DNA of 64,000 bases from JARYGU01 sp033795365 (GTDB taxonomy: Bacteria > Pseudomonadota > Alphaproteobacteria > Rhizobiales > Rhizobiaceae): positions 248,001 to 312,000 of the forward strand of contig JARYGU010000005.1 in assembly GCA_033795365.1 (NCBI GenBank), written 5' to 3'. Shown piece by piece: positions 53,524-62,468 of the stretch. A program made the translations under genes and the position numbers. Positions within the stretch are counted from its first letter, which is position 1, and each line of letters starts with the position of its first letter. Below the pieces are notes generated by a model. The model saw only the letters and a program-made list of their open reading frames with translations. It searched no databases and was not told the origin of the DNA.

Positions 53524-53540
53524 GCTCCCCTAACGGGAGC
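53524..53540. repeat. Small perfect hairpin in the dnaA upstream region
   Basis: GCTCCC (53524-53529) and GGGAGC (53535-53540) pair exactly around CTAAC. It is not followed by a T-run on either strand, so it does not look like a terminator. Role unknown. Confidence 0.4.
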
Positions 53541-53656
53541 CCTGCCGGAAGGAACATTCCTCCCGCAAACAATTGAAGTTAAACGCTTTTTTCTGTCACC
53601 CGCCTGACATGAAGCCAGCCCTGCGCATTAACCATAGCGGCACCGAAAAGCAAAAG

Positions 53657-53681
53657 AAAAAGCCCGGCAAAACTGCCGGGC
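53657..53681 (-). terminator. Rho-independent terminator after rpsT
   Basis: On the minus strand GCCCGGCA and TGCCGGGC form an exact 8-bp stem with a 4-base loop, followed by five T. It ends the rpsT transcript 35 bases after its stop codon and separates it from dnaA. Confidence 0.85.
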
Positions 53682-53716
53682 CCGTTCAAAACTGCATAGC
53701 TGGGTAAGCTTTTATC

Positions 53717-53983
53717 TTAAGCCGAGAGCGTCTTTACACGGTTGGCCAGACGGGAAACCTTGCGGGATGCCGTATTGGAGTGAAGAACACCTTTGGATGC
53801 GGCGCGCATCAGCTCCGGTTGCGCCGCCTTGAGTGCGGCGGCGGCGGCGGCCTGATCACCGGATGCGATGGCTTCCTCCACCTTGCGGATGAAGCTGCGG
53901 ACGCGGGACCGACGGGCCTTGTTCACTGCAGTGCGGCGAGCGATCTTGCGGGTCGCCTTTTTCGCCGAAGTCGTATTGGCCAT
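53717..53983 (-). CDS. rpsT: 30S ribosomal protein S20
   Basis: S20 is an early-binding protein of the small subunit. The 88-residue, Lys/Arg/Ala-rich helical protein starts with MANTTSAKKATRKIARR and has the family KGVLHSNTASRKVSRLANRV-like C-terminus. The rpsT-dnaA neighbourhood is conserved in rhizobia. It is preceded by an enoyl-CoA hydratase gene 182 bp upstream and followed by its own terminator. Confidence 0.97.
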   Translation of the reverse strand: MANTTSAKKATRKIARRTAVNKARRSRVRSFIRKVEEAIASGDQAAAAAALKAAQPELMRAASKGVLHSNTASRKVSRLANRVKTLSA

Positions 53984-54165
53984 GTATGCCTCTCTTCAGA
54001 AATCTGACACAAACTCCGCCTTCGCCGTGCCGGGTCACTGCGACCTGTCATCCAAGCAATTCGGGAGCAATATCGGAAAACCTTGGAGTGGCTTTCCAAA
54101 CTGTGGGCGGCGTATAGCCGGAAACGGCTCTCTCGTCAACGCGCATTCTGAAAGAAAACAGCCTT

Positions 54166-54939
54166 TCAACGATTGCGGAATGCCGGCTTTCGCTTTTCCA
54201 CGAAAGCGGCCATGCCCTCCTTCTGATCCTCGGTGGCAAAGAGGCTGTGAAACAGCCTGCGTTCCACGCGCATGCCTTCGGCAAGAACCGTCTCGAAAGC
54301 GCGGCCTACGGCTTCCTTTGCCATCATGGTCGCCGGCAGAGAATGACTTGCTATCTTCTCGGCTGCGGCAAGCGCTTCCTCCAGCAGCTTCTCCTGTGGC
54401 ACAATACGTGCAACCAATCCCGAACGCTCCGCTTCGGCGGCGTCCATCATCCGCCCGGTGAGGCAGAGATCCATCGCCTTCGCCTTGCCGATCGCCCGGG
54501 TGAGACGCTGCGTGCCACCCATGCCGGGAATGACGCCGAGCGTTATCTCGGGCTGGCCGAACTTCGCCGTCTGCGAGGCGATGATGAAATCGCACATCAT
54601 CGCCAGCTCGCAGCCGCCACCGAGCGCAAATCCGCTAACTGCGGCGATCATCGGCTTGCGGAAGCCTGCGACATCGTCCCAGCCGGCCGCGAAATCTCCG
54701 AGGAAGACGTCGACAAAGCCAAGCGATTGCATCTCCTTGATATCGGCACCGGCAGCAAAGGCCTTTTCGGAGCCGGTGATCACCACGGCACCGATCCCCT
54801 CGTCCAGCGCGAAAGCTTCAAGTGCCGAACGGAGCTCTCCAAGCAGCATGCTGTTCAAAGCGTTGAGCGCCTGCGGACGGTTGAGGGTGACGAGACCAAC
54901 CCGCCCGCGCGTCTCCACCAGCAATGTCTCGAATTTCAT
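54166..54939 (-). CDS. Enoyl-CoA hydratase (crotonase family)
   Basis: This enzyme hydrates 2-trans-enoyl-CoA in beta-oxidation. The 257-residue product has both catalytic glutamates of true hydratases: Glu111 (LGGGCELAM) and Glu131 (FGQPEITLG), and the oxyanion-hole segments FAAGADI and FALGGG. It therefore should be a real short-chain enoyl-CoA hydratase rather than an isomerase or ligase-type paralogue. It starts 16 bp after mutM on the same strand. Which pathway it serves cannot be read from here. Confidence 0.92.
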   Translation of the reverse strand: MKFETLLVETRGRVGLVTLNRPQALNALNSMLLGELRSALEAFALDEGIGAVVITGSEKAFAAGADIKEMQSLGFVDVFLGDFAAGWDDVAGFRKPMIAAVSGFALGGGCELAMMCDFIIASQTAKFGQPEITLGVIPGMGGTQRLTRAIGKAKAMDLCLTGRMMDAAEAERSGLVARIVPQEKLLEEALAAAEKIASHSLPATMMAKEAVGRAFETVLAEGMRVERRLFHSLFATEDQKEGMAAFVEKRKPAFRNR

Positions 54940-54955
54940 GTGCCTTCCTCCTCTT

Positions 54956-55837
54956 CTAGCTCTGACAGGTTGCGCAATAAAAGGTCGAGCGCCCGGCCTG
55001 AACGATGCGGCCGACCGTTCCGCCGCAGCCAGGGGTCCGACAAGGCTCGCCTTCCCGGTCGTAGGCTGAGAAGGAATGCTGGAAATAGCCGAGCGTCCCG
55101 TCGGCGCGGATATGGTCGCGCAGGCTCGATCCGCCAGCTTCGATCGCTTCCGCGATCACCAGCCGGATCGCCTCCACCAAGTCCAGGAGCTCCTTCCTGG
55201 GCTTTCCCGCCGCGGTCACCAAAGTGCCCGCCGCCCGTTCCGGCGACAGATGCGCCCGCCACAGCGCCTCGCAGACATAGATATTGCCGAGGCCCGCAAT
55301 GTTCTTCTGGTCGAGCAGTGCCGCCTTCAGCGGCTGCGCCCGCCCCCGGAAACGGGCAGCGAGATAGGCCGCATCCAAAGCGTTGCCCGTCGGCTCCTCG
55401 CCAAGTTCACGGAAAAAGGCATGTGCCGGCAGATCCTCCCGGCGCATCATATCCATGAAGCCGAAACGGCGCGGATCGTTGTAGACGACGCGTTTCGGGC
55501 CATCCGCGGTTTCGATATGGAAGACCACATGGTCATGCCGGCCGTCCTTGCCGCGCGGCATGTGGAAATCGCCGGGCGGCTCCTCTCCCTCCACGCGAAA
55601 CGAGCCGGACATGCCGAGATGGGCGACGATGACGTCTCCTCCCTCAAGATCGATCAACAGATACTTCGCCCGCCGGCCGAGGGAACGGATGATCCTGCCT
55701 TCGGCCCTTTCGGCAAAACGTGCCGGAAAGGGGAAACGAAGATCCGGACGCCGCAGCTCCAGCCGGTCGATCCGGGCGGCCTCCATCACCGGCGCAAGGC
55801 CGCGTCTGACCGTTTCCACCTCGGGCAATTCCGGCAT
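54956..55837 (-). CDS. mutM: Formamidopyrimidine-DNA glycosylase MutM (Fpg)
   Basis: MutM removes 8-oxoguanine and formamidopyrimidines and cuts the abasic site. The 293-residue protein begins MPELPEVETVRRGL, giving the catalytic Pro2 and Glu3, has the conserved RRAKYLLIDL segment with the catalytic-helix lysine, and ends in a C-terminal zinc finger (GCGGTVGRIVQAGRSTFYC with two CxxC-type pairs). It is divergent from ubiE, as in other alphaproteobacteria where mutM, ubiE and ubiB lie together. Confidence 0.97.
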   Translation of the reverse strand: MPELPEVETVRRGLAPVMEAARIDRLELRRPDLRFPFPARFAERAEGRIIRSLGRRAKYLLIDLEGGDVIVAHLGMSGSFRVEGEEPPGDFHMPRGKDGRHDHVVFHIETADGPKRVVYNDPRRFGFMDMMRREDLPAHAFFRELGEEPTGNALDAAYLAARFRGRAQPLKAALLDQKNIAGLGNIYVCEALWRAHLSPERAAGTLVTAAGKPRKELLDLVEAIRLVIAEAIEAGGSSLRDHIRADGTLGYFQHSFSAYDREGEPCRTPGCGGTVGRIVQAGRSTFYCATCQS

Positions 55838-56044
55838 TTCACATCTCCTGGCGACCGATCCCGCCCGCGCGAGCGAGCGCGCCGCGCATTTGTCGCATCT
55901 GGCATTTCCCTATCGCCCATCTATGTCCTATATACCAGCGCGGCAATGCCGCACCCGCTTCGCGCGCGGGAGAGATGGCGCGGCAGCGGGCAATTCGCTA
56001 TGGTCCTTGCGATCGCGGCGGGACGAGGCAGGTGGAGTAACGGC

Positions 56045-56821
56045 ATGACGGCACAGCGCACATCCGCCACGGGCGGCATGGAAACCTCCTACGGCTTCCG
56101 GCATGTGGACGAGGGAGAAAAGCAGGGGCTGGTCAACACTGTCTTCCATAAGGTCGCCAAACGCTACGACGTCATGAACGACGTGATGTCCGCAGGCCTG
56201 CATCGCGTCTGGAAGGATGCGATGGTGAGCGCGCTCAACCCGCGCCGCGACCCGGGCTACCGCGTGCTGGACGTTGCCGGCGGCACCGGCGACATCGCCT
56301 TCCGCATCGTCGAAGCTTCCGGCAGGAAGGCACATGCCACCGTTCTCGACATCAACGGATCGATGCTTTCCGTCGGCGCCGACCGTGCGGCGAAGAAGAA
56401 GCTCTCCGACAATCTCGATTTCGTCGAAGCCAATGCCGAGGAGCTTCCCTTCGCAGCCAATTCCTTCGACGCCTATACGGTCGCCTTCGGCATCCGCAAC
56501 GTTCCGCATATCGATGTTGCGCTGAGCGAGGCCTATCGCGTGCTGAAGCGCGGCGGGCGGCTCCTGGTGCTCGAATTCTCCGAGGTCGAGATGCCGCTCC
56601 TCGACCGCTTCTATGATGCCTGGTCGTTCAGGGCGATCCCGCAATTCGGCAAGATGATCACGGGCGAGGCCGAGCCGTACCAATATCTGGTGGAATCGAT
56701 CCGCAAGTTCCCGAACCAGCACGACTTCGCCACGATGATCGGGAAGGCGGGCTTCTCGCGCGTCACCTTCACCAACTATACCGGCGGCATCGCGGCGCTG
56801 CATTCCGGCTGGAAGCTCTGA
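56045..56821 (+). CDS. ubiE: Ubiquinone/menaquinone biosynthesis C-methyltransferase UbiE
   Basis: UbiE C-methylates the benzoquinone intermediate of ubiquinone. The 258-residue protein has the SAM motif VLDVAGGTGDIAF and the family segments YDVMNDVMSAGLHR and GIRNVPHI. GTGGAG sits 9 bases before the ATG at 56045. It is followed 59 bp later by ubiB, so the two probably share a transcript. Rhizobia use ubiquinone only, so the menaquinone activity in the name is unlikely to matter here. Confidence 0.96.
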   Translation: MTAQRTSATGGMETSYGFRHVDEGEKQGLVNTVFHKVAKRYDVMNDVMSAGLHRVWKDAMVSALNPRRDPGYRVLDVAGGTGDIAFRIVEASGRKAHATVLDINGSMLSVGADRAAKKKLSDNLDFVEANAEELPFAANSFDAYTVAFGIRNVPHIDVALSEAYRVLKRGGRLLVLEFSEVEMPLLDRFYDAWSFRAIPQFGKMITGEAEPYQYLVESIRKFPNQHDFATMIGKAGFSRVTFTNYTGGIAALHSGWKL

Positions 56822-56880
56822 CGCATGCTTGACCGACCACCAACCCGCCGCCCGCATGGCCTATCGCGGGAGACGACCCC

Positions 56881-58458
56881 ATGAGCACGCCCGGTGCCTA
56901 TCTGCGCCTGGCGCGTGTCGGCTGGGTGCTTGCGCGCGAAGGTGTGTTCTCCGCCTTTCCGCCCGACAACATGCCGACAGCGGCGAGGCTCGTGCGCGCC
57001 TGTGCCGCACTTGTCGCCCGCAGAGACCACCCCGGCGAGGTGCGCAGAAACAGGCTTTCTCGCGCGATAGAGCGGCTAGGCCCTTCCTACGTGAAAATGG
57101 GTCAGTTCCTGGCCACGCGCCCGGATGTCGTCGGCGCCGAGTTCGCACTCGACCTTTCCGCATTGCAAGACCGGATGGCGACCTTTCCGCGCGAAGCGGC
57201 GATCGCAACGGTGGAGGCATCGCTCGGCCGGCCTATCTCGGATCTTTTTGTAAGCTTCGAGGAACCGATAGCTGCCGCCTCCATCGCCCAGGTTCATCCC
57301 GCAATCGTGCGTGACGGAAAGGGAGAGCGCCGTGTCGCGGTGAAGGTCATTCGCCCGGGAGTGCGCCAGCGTTTCGCCCACGACATCGAGGCGATGTATG
57401 TGGCATCACGCCTGCAGGAACGCATGCTCCCCTACACGCGGCGCCTGCGACCGGTGGAGGTGACCCGCACGCTGGAGCAGACGACAAAGGTCGAGATGGA
57501 TCTCCGTCTCGAGGCCGCCGCGCTTTCGGAACTCGGCGAAAACATCAAGGGTGACGACCCGGGTTTCCGCGTACCGGAGATCGACTGGGAACGAACCGGA
57601 CGCGATGTCGTCACCATGGAATGGATCGACGGCGTCAAGATGTCGGATGTGGCCGGCCTCAAGGCCGCAGGCCACGACCTGGACCGGCTTGCCGACACGC
57701 TGATCCAGTCCTTTCTGCGCCATACGCTGCGCGACGGCTTCTTTCACGCGGACATGCATCAGGGCAATCTCTTCGTCGATCCCAAGGGCACGATCGTGGC
57801 CGTGGACTTCGGAATCGTCGGGCGGTTGGGCAAGAAGGAACGTCGTTTCCTCGCCGAGATCCTCTACGGCTTCATCACCCGCGATTACGTACGCGTGGCG
57901 AACGTCCACTTCGAAGCCGGCTATGTCCCCGCGCATCACGACGCGGCAAGCTTCGCCCAGGCGATCCGGGCGATCGGCGAGCCCATCCACGGACAGCCAG
58001 CGGAAACGATCTCCATGGCAAGGCTCCTCACCCTGCTTTTCGAGGTGACGGAGCTTTTCGACATGGAAACCCGCCCAGAACTCGTCATGCTGCAGAAGAC
58101 CATGGTCGTGGTGGAAGGCGTCTCGCGCACCTTGAACCCGCGCTTCAACATGTGGAAGGCGTCCGAGCCGGTCGTGGGCGCCTGGATACGCGACAATCTC
58201 GGCCCGAAACGCATTCTCACGGATTTGCGCGACGGCGCGCAGGCTGCGCTGCGCCTTGCCGAGGCCGCACCGGAAATCGCAGCCAAGGCCGAAAAGCTTT
58301 CGCTCGACCTCTCCGATATGGCGGAACATGGCCTGCGCTTCGACCCCGCCACCGCCGAGGCCATCGGCCGCGCGGAAGCGCGCAATACGCGCTCGGGGCG
58401 GGTCGCACTATGGGTGATAGCGCTCGCGATGATCTATATAGCCTGGGCGGTGACGTGA
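56881..58458 (+). CDS. ubiB: Ubiquinone biosynthesis accessory factor UbiB
   Basis: UbiB is an atypical ADCK/COQ8-family kinase-like ATPase needed for ubiquinone synthesis. The 525-residue protein has the KxGQ motif (YVKMGQFLA), the Ala-rich loop AAASIAQVH that replaces the kinase P-loop, the lysine in AVKVIRPGV, the catalytic DMHQGN and the metal-binding DFG. One C-terminal hydrophobic segment (about 505-523) can anchor it in the membrane. It directly follows ubiE. Confidence 0.95.
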   Translation: MSTPGAYLRLARVGWVLAREGVFSAFPPDNMPTAARLVRACAALVARRDHPGEVRRNRLSRAIERLGPSYVKMGQFLATRPDVVGAEFALDLSALQDRMATFPREAAIATVEASLGRPISDLFVSFEEPIAAASIAQVHPAIVRDGKGERRVAVKVIRPGVRQRFAHDIEAMYVASRLQERMLPYTRRLRPVEVTRTLEQTTKVEMDLRLEAAALSELGENIKGDDPGFRVPEIDWERTGRDVVTMEWIDGVKMSDVAGLKAAGHDLDRLADTLIQSFLRHTLRDGFFHADMHQGNLFVDPKGTIVAVDFGIVGRLGKKERRFLAEILYGFITRDYVRVANVHFEAGYVPAHHDAASFAQAIRAIGEPIHGQPAETISMARLLTLLFEVTELFDMETRPELVMLQKTMVVVEGVSRTLNPRFNMWKASEPVVGAWIRDNLGPKRILTDLRDGAQAALRLAEAAPEIAAKAEKLSLDLSDMAEHGLRFDPATAEAIGRAEARNTRSGRVALWVIALAMIYIAWAVT

Positions 58459-58510
58459 GCACGCGACCGCAGCCAAGATGGTCCGCTCAGATCCTCAGCC
58501 GATCGTCGGT

Positions 58511-59536
58511 TCAACTGGACCGTGCCCCGGTCCACTGATGCCATTCCTCCTCGCTGCCGTGGAATACGTTGAGGTCGATCTTGCCATCGACGCCATGCGA
58601 GAGGCCTGAGCCGGAATACTGCCAGAAAATCCATTTACGTCCGGGATAGACCTTGGAAGGATGGGCGGCAACCGAGCGCAGCCAGAAAGGATAGTCGCGC
58701 AATTCGCCCGTCAGATTGTCGCGATAGAAGTCCGGCGCGGTGTAGATGATCGGGCGCTGACCGTAATGGCGCTCGAGCTTGTCCATGAAGACCTGCATCT
58801 TTTCCAGCACCCGCGCACGGGAAGGCCGCTTCCTGCACTTCGATTCCCCGTTCCACTCGACGTCGATAACGGGCGGCAGCGCTTCGGGATCACGCGGAAC
58901 ATTGCGGATGAACCAGTCGGCCTGCTCGCCCGCAGTCCGGCACCAGTAGAAGAAGTGATATGCACCGCGCTTCAGTCCCGCTTCCTTGGCGGCACGCCAG
59001 TTCTTCTTGAACATCGGGTCAAGATGGTCGCCGCCATCGGTGGCCTTGATATAGGCGAAATTCGCGCCCTGCGTCCTCAGCTTCACCCAGTCGATCTCGC
59101 CCTGCCAGCGCGAGACGTCGACGCCGTGCACGGCGAGCTTCCGCGGGGAGGCAGAACCGAAATTGATCGGCTTGGCATCACGGAAACGATGACCGTAGAT
59201 GCGTGTCCGCGAGGCTGCGCCGGCCATCGGATTGGCCGGGGCAAGCGAGGCAACCGGCCTTCCCGAAGGAACGGGCATGCCCTCGTTTGTGACGCTCTCA
59301 AACACCTGCGGCTCGGGCACCGGTCCCGCCCAGGCCAGGGCGTCGTCCGGCGCTTCGGCCCCCGCGACCTCTGCGCCGACCTCTGCGACAGGCACCGGAT
59401 TGCTCGGCCGCACGACGGAACTCGTGGTTTCCGCCGAGGGGAGCCCGGCAGCGATGCTCTCCGGTCCGGAACTGGATGCGCAGCCCGACACGCTCAGACA
59501 GGCAAGGACGATAGCTGATACGGCCGATAAACGCAT
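58511..59536 (-). CDS. Glycoside hydrolase family 25 lysozyme-like lipoprotein
   Basis: This is a 341-residue exported lipoprotein: the signal ends in the lipobox VSGC with lipidated Cys19. A Pro/Ala-rich linker follows, then a GH25 domain (about 130-335) starting GVDVSRWQGEIDW, with the acidic pair PPVIDVEWNG expected for the active site and WQYSGSG near the end. GH25 enzymes cleave the N-acetylmuramic acid bond of peptidoglycan. A cell-wall remodelling role is inferred; the target may be its own wall. It is divergent from the EAL gene. Confidence 0.92.
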   Translation of the reverse strand: MRLSAVSAIVLACLSVSGCASSSGPESIAAGLPSAETTSSVVRPSNPVPVAEVGAEVAGAEAPDDALAWAGPVPEPQVFESVTNEGMPVPSGRPVASLAPANPMAGAASRTRIYGHRFRDAKPINFGSASPRKLAVHGVDVSRWQGEIDWVKLRTQGANFAYIKATDGGDHLDPMFKKNWRAAKEAGLKRGAYHFFYWCRTAGEQADWFIRNVPRDPEALPPVIDVEWNGESKCRKRPSRARVLEKMQVFMDKLERHYGQRPIIYTAPDFYRDNLTGELRDYPFWLRSVAAHPSKVYPGRKWIFWQYSGSGLSHGVDGKIDLNVFHGSEEEWHQWTGARSS

Positions 59537-59823
59537 GAAAACTCGCTACGCAAAACAAATGTCGAGGATGGAATTTCACCGCCGAAAAACCACTGAACGG
59601 CATTGCTAACGAAGAATTACCAAAAAAGACTGAATCCAATCTAAATTGCCCGAAGACGGGCGAAGAATATGCAAGAGCGTTCCCCGTGCGGGCATTCCCA
59701 TTCGCTACGGCTCGCACCAAAGAAGATCGACGGACGACCGCGAGGCACCGCCCGGCAACAGTGCCTCCGATCAATCAGAAATCCTTAATCCATAGTCGGC
59801 AAAATCCGACGTTGTCTTTCCGC

Positions 59824-61488
59824 ATGGACGGCATGCATTCCGGCAATTGTTCCAGCCTGCCTGCATCTCGACATTCCGGATCCCGAGAGGATGATGATTT
59901 GAGGCGGTTGCGCATCATAGTTGCCGCGGTAGCGCTGGCACTGGTCGAGGCCATTATCCCCATCGCGGTGATGCTCTATTTTTCCTGGACACTTGCCGTG
60001 AAGAACGAGCAGAATCGTCTGGCCCTCTTCGCCGACAGAGCCATCACGCGTGCCAACATCTCCTTTTCGGAAGCAGCCAACACCCTTCGCATCATAGCCG
60101 CATCGAAATTCCAGCCCTGCTCCGCCGACCATATCGCGCAGATGCGCATTCTGACCATCAACTCTCCGGTGGTGGAAGAGATCGGATATTTCGAGAACCG
60201 CATGCTCAAATGCACGTCCTGGGGAGAAACCGACGAGCGTGTCGCCCAGGCGCATGTCGACTATACGACGGCTGGCGGCGTCGACGTCACCGTGAGGATA
60301 CGGCCCGCCGTAAGCCAGGGAAACCACATGATGGGTCTGCAATACGGACCATACAATGTGCTGGTCAATCCCGTGCGTTTCGTCGACGTGGTCGTAGACA
60401 AAAGCATTCGGCTCGCGATCTTCGGCCAGAACGACGCGCTGATCGGCGAATTGAATGCACCGGATCCGACGCTTACAGCGTCGATTCTGGCCGAGCCGCG
60501 CAACGGCATCGATGACGAAAATCTCTTTGCGGTAGCGCAACAGGACGGCTGGACGGCCATTGCCGTCGAACCGCGCGCGGAGATCCTCGTCAACTTGAAG
60601 CGCGAGCAGATGCTGCTTCTGCCTGCCGGCGCCTTCATCGCCGCATTCATAATCGGCATAGTCATATGGTTTTCCCGCAAACGCCTCTCGCCGCTGGGAG
60701 AACTGACGATTGCCGTACAGAAAAGGGAATTCGTCGTTCACTACCAACCGATCGTCGAGCTGAAGACCGGCATCTGCGTCGGTGCGGAAGCGCTGGTGCG
60801 ATGGCGCCGTCCCGACGGGTCGCTCGTGCGCCCCGATCTTTTTATCCCGCTGGCCGAGGAAAGCGGATTGATCATGGCGATCACGGACCAGGTTCTCGAT
60901 GTCGTCATCGCGGAGTTGGGCAAGCTGCTGGTCGATGACCGATCGCTGCATATCGCGATCAATCTGTGCGCCGCGGATATAAAGTCCGGCAGGATACTGC
61001 CCGTCATCCAAAAGGCGCTTGCGAGTACCGGCATCCGCACGGAGCAGATATGGCTGGAAGCGACAGAGCGCGGCTTCATGGACATCTCCGCGGCCCGTGA
61101 AACGATCGAGCAAGCGCGCGCTTCGGGACATTCCGTGGCAATCGACGACTTCGGCACAGGCTATTCCAGCCTGCAATATCTCCAGGAACTGCCGTTGGAC
61201 GCCCTCAAGATCGACAAGTCGTTCATCGACGTCATAGGAAAGGACACGGCGACCAGTTCCGTCACGTCGCACATCATAGACATGGCGAAAAGCCTCAAGC
61301 TGTTCACCGTAGCCGAAGGCATCGAGTCGCAGGACCAGGCGGATTACCTGAACGCCCGCGACGTCGATTTCGGCCAGGGCTGGCTCTTTTCCAAGGCGCT
61401 GCCTGCATCGGAGTTCGTGGCTTTCTACCGTCGCAGCAAGGAAAAATTCGGCGCAGGACCCGCCGTCATTCAACGGGCGATAGCCTGA
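59824..61488 (+). CDS. c-di-GMP phosphodiesterase with CSS-motif periplasmic domain and EAL domain
   Basis: This is a membrane phosphodiesterase of about 554 residues: helix 1 (about 31-53), a periplasmic domain with the CSS-type cysteine pair (QPCSAD and KCTSWG), helix 2 (about 263-284) and a cytoplasmic EAL domain. The EAL residues are intact: Glu322 (GAEALVRW), the DDFGTGYSS loop and the AEGIES motif. No GGDEF domain is present. In related proteins the periplasmic cysteines form a disulfide that controls activity. The start is uncertain: the ATG at 59824 has a poor ribosome site, and a TTG at 59899 follows GAGAGG. Confidence 0.9.
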   Translation: MDGMHSGNCSSLPASRHSGSREDDDLRRLRIIVAAVALALVEAIIPIAVMLYFSWTLAVKNEQNRLALFADRAITRANISFSEAANTLRIIAASKFQPCSADHIAQMRILTINSPVVEEIGYFENRMLKCTSWGETDERVAQAHVDYTTAGGVDVTVRIRPAVSQGNHMMGLQYGPYNVLVNPVRFVDVVVDKSIRLAIFGQNDALIGELNAPDPTLTASILAEPRNGIDDENLFAVAQQDGWTAIAVEPRAEILVNLKREQMLLLPAGAFIAAFIIGIVIWFSRKRLSPLGELTIAVQKREFVVHYQPIVELKTGICVGAEALVRWRRPDGSLVRPDLFIPLAEESGLIMAITDQVLDVVIAELGKLLVDDRSLHIAINLCAADIKSGRILPVIQKALASTGIRTEQIWLEATERGFMDISAARETIEQARASGHSVAIDDFGTGYSSLQYLQELPLDALKIDKSFIDVIGKDTATSSVTSHIIDMAKSLKLFTVAEGIESQDQADYLNARDVDFGQGWLFSKALPASEFVAFYRRSKEKFGAGPAVIQRAIA

Positions 61489-61523
61489 TTGCAGATCAAA
61501 GGCAGAACCATTGATGCCCAATC

Positions 61524-61551
61524 TTGACCGCCGTTCCGAGCGGCATAAATT
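61524..61551 (+). promoter_or_regulatory. Candidate leaderless promoter of the channel gene
   Basis: TTGACC (61524-61529), a 16-bp spacer and TAAATT (61546-61551) place the transcript start at about the A of the ATG at 61558. No Shine-Dalgarno sequence lies before that ATG, which fits a leaderless message. Confidence 0.5.
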
Positions 61552-61557
61552 CCTACC

Positions 61558-62361
61558 ATGACGGAAAGAGTACCAACCGCCGAAACGCCCGCCACGGCGA
61601 TAGAAACGCTTCGCCGCAGGTTGCGCGGCCTCTATTTCGGCGGCGACAAGGCGGCAATCCGCTTTCAGATCTCGATGCTGGTGATCGATCTCACGATCAT
61701 CATCTTCTTCCTCACCGGTCCTTATCTTCGAGGGGGACCGACCTATCTCGTCATCGACTATATCATCGCCGTCATCATCGCATTCGAGCTTTGCGCCCGC
61801 ATCCTGATCGCGCCAAGCCTGCGCTACTGGCTGACGCGGCCGCTCACCTGGGTCGACATCTTCGTGCTCGCCACGCTGCTGTTTCCCTATTATCTCTCCA
61901 ACTTCGCCTTCCTCAGGGCATTGCGCATCTGGGCGATCAGCCAGAGCAAGCTTCTGACGCTGCTTCTCAGGCGCTCCGGCTATGGCGATCTCGAAGACAT
62001 CATCCAGGCCTGCGTCAACTTCCTGGTCTTTCTCTTCTGCATAACGGGCTTCGTCTATTCGACCTTCTTCTATGCCGATTCCGGCATCGGCGGCTTCGTC
62101 GACGCGCTCTACTTCACGGTCGCGACCGTGACCACCACCGGCTTCGGCGACATCACGCTGCCCGGCACGCTCGGCAAGCTTACCTCGATCGTCACGATGA
62201 TCATCGGCATCTCGCTCTTCGTGCGCCTCGCACAGGCCATCATCCGGCCCCATAAAGTCACCTTTCCCTGTCCGCAATGCGGGCTGAAGCGTCATGAGGC
62301 CGATGCGGTTCACTGCAAGGCCTGCGGGTATGTTCTCAATATTCCCGACGAGGGAAGCTGA
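61558..62361 (+). CDS. Six-helix potassium/ion channel with C-terminal zinc ribbon
   Basis: The 267-residue protein has about six hydrophobic segments, with the pore helix and selectivity filter TTTGFGD at 192-198 between the last two. This matches the Kv/KcsA-like ion channel family; the positively charged S4-like segment LRALRIWAISQSK may sense voltage. Where related rhizobial channels carry a cyclic-nucleotide domain, this one ends with a zinc ribbon, CPQC and CKAC (Cys 238, 241, 253 and 256). It is probably a K+ channel; gating is unknown. It lies between the EAL gene and coaBC. Confidence 0.88.
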   Translation: MTERVPTAETPATAIETLRRRLRGLYFGGDKAAIRFQISMLVIDLTIIIFFLTGPYLRGGPTYLVIDYIIAVIIAFELCARILIAPSLRYWLTRPLTWVDIFVLATLLFPYYLSNFAFLRALRIWAISQSKLLTLLLRRSGYGDLEDIIQACVNFLVFLFCITGFVYSTFFYADSGIGGFVDALYFTVATVTTTGFGDITLPGTLGKLTSIVTMIIGISLFVRLAQAIIRPHKVTFPCPQCGLKRHEADAVHCKACGYVLNIPDEGS

Positions 62362-62468
62362 CGCAACGGGCAGGACCGCCCTGCAAGATCCATGCGGATT
62401 GCTTCCCCTCCTTCACTCAAGTAGGTTCGGCCACAAAACGCGGCCGCCAGCCGCGAGAGGATTTCGTC

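Larger units (their letters stand above)
52862..53656. promoter_or_regulatory. Long leader/regulatory region of dnaA
   Basis: About 800 bp lie between the rpsT terminator and dnaA with no convincing gene. The half next to dnaA is C-rich on the plus strand and featureless to me. The half next to rpsT is AT-rich and holds six GANTC sites, a direct repeat TGACTCGGA (53382 and 53401), two one-mismatch DnaA boxes (53309-53317 and 53421-53429) and a small perfect hairpin at 53524-53540. A dnaA promoter in the AT-rich part would give a leader of more than 500 bases. In Sinorhizobium the sRNA EcpR1 is known to target dnaA mRNA. Confidence 0.55.

Noticed and set aside
52862..53716. Chromosomal origin next to dnaA
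   Set aside because: Only two one-mismatch DnaA boxes and no box cluster or clear unwinding element with repeats. In known alphaproteobacteria the origin lies near hemE, which is not here.
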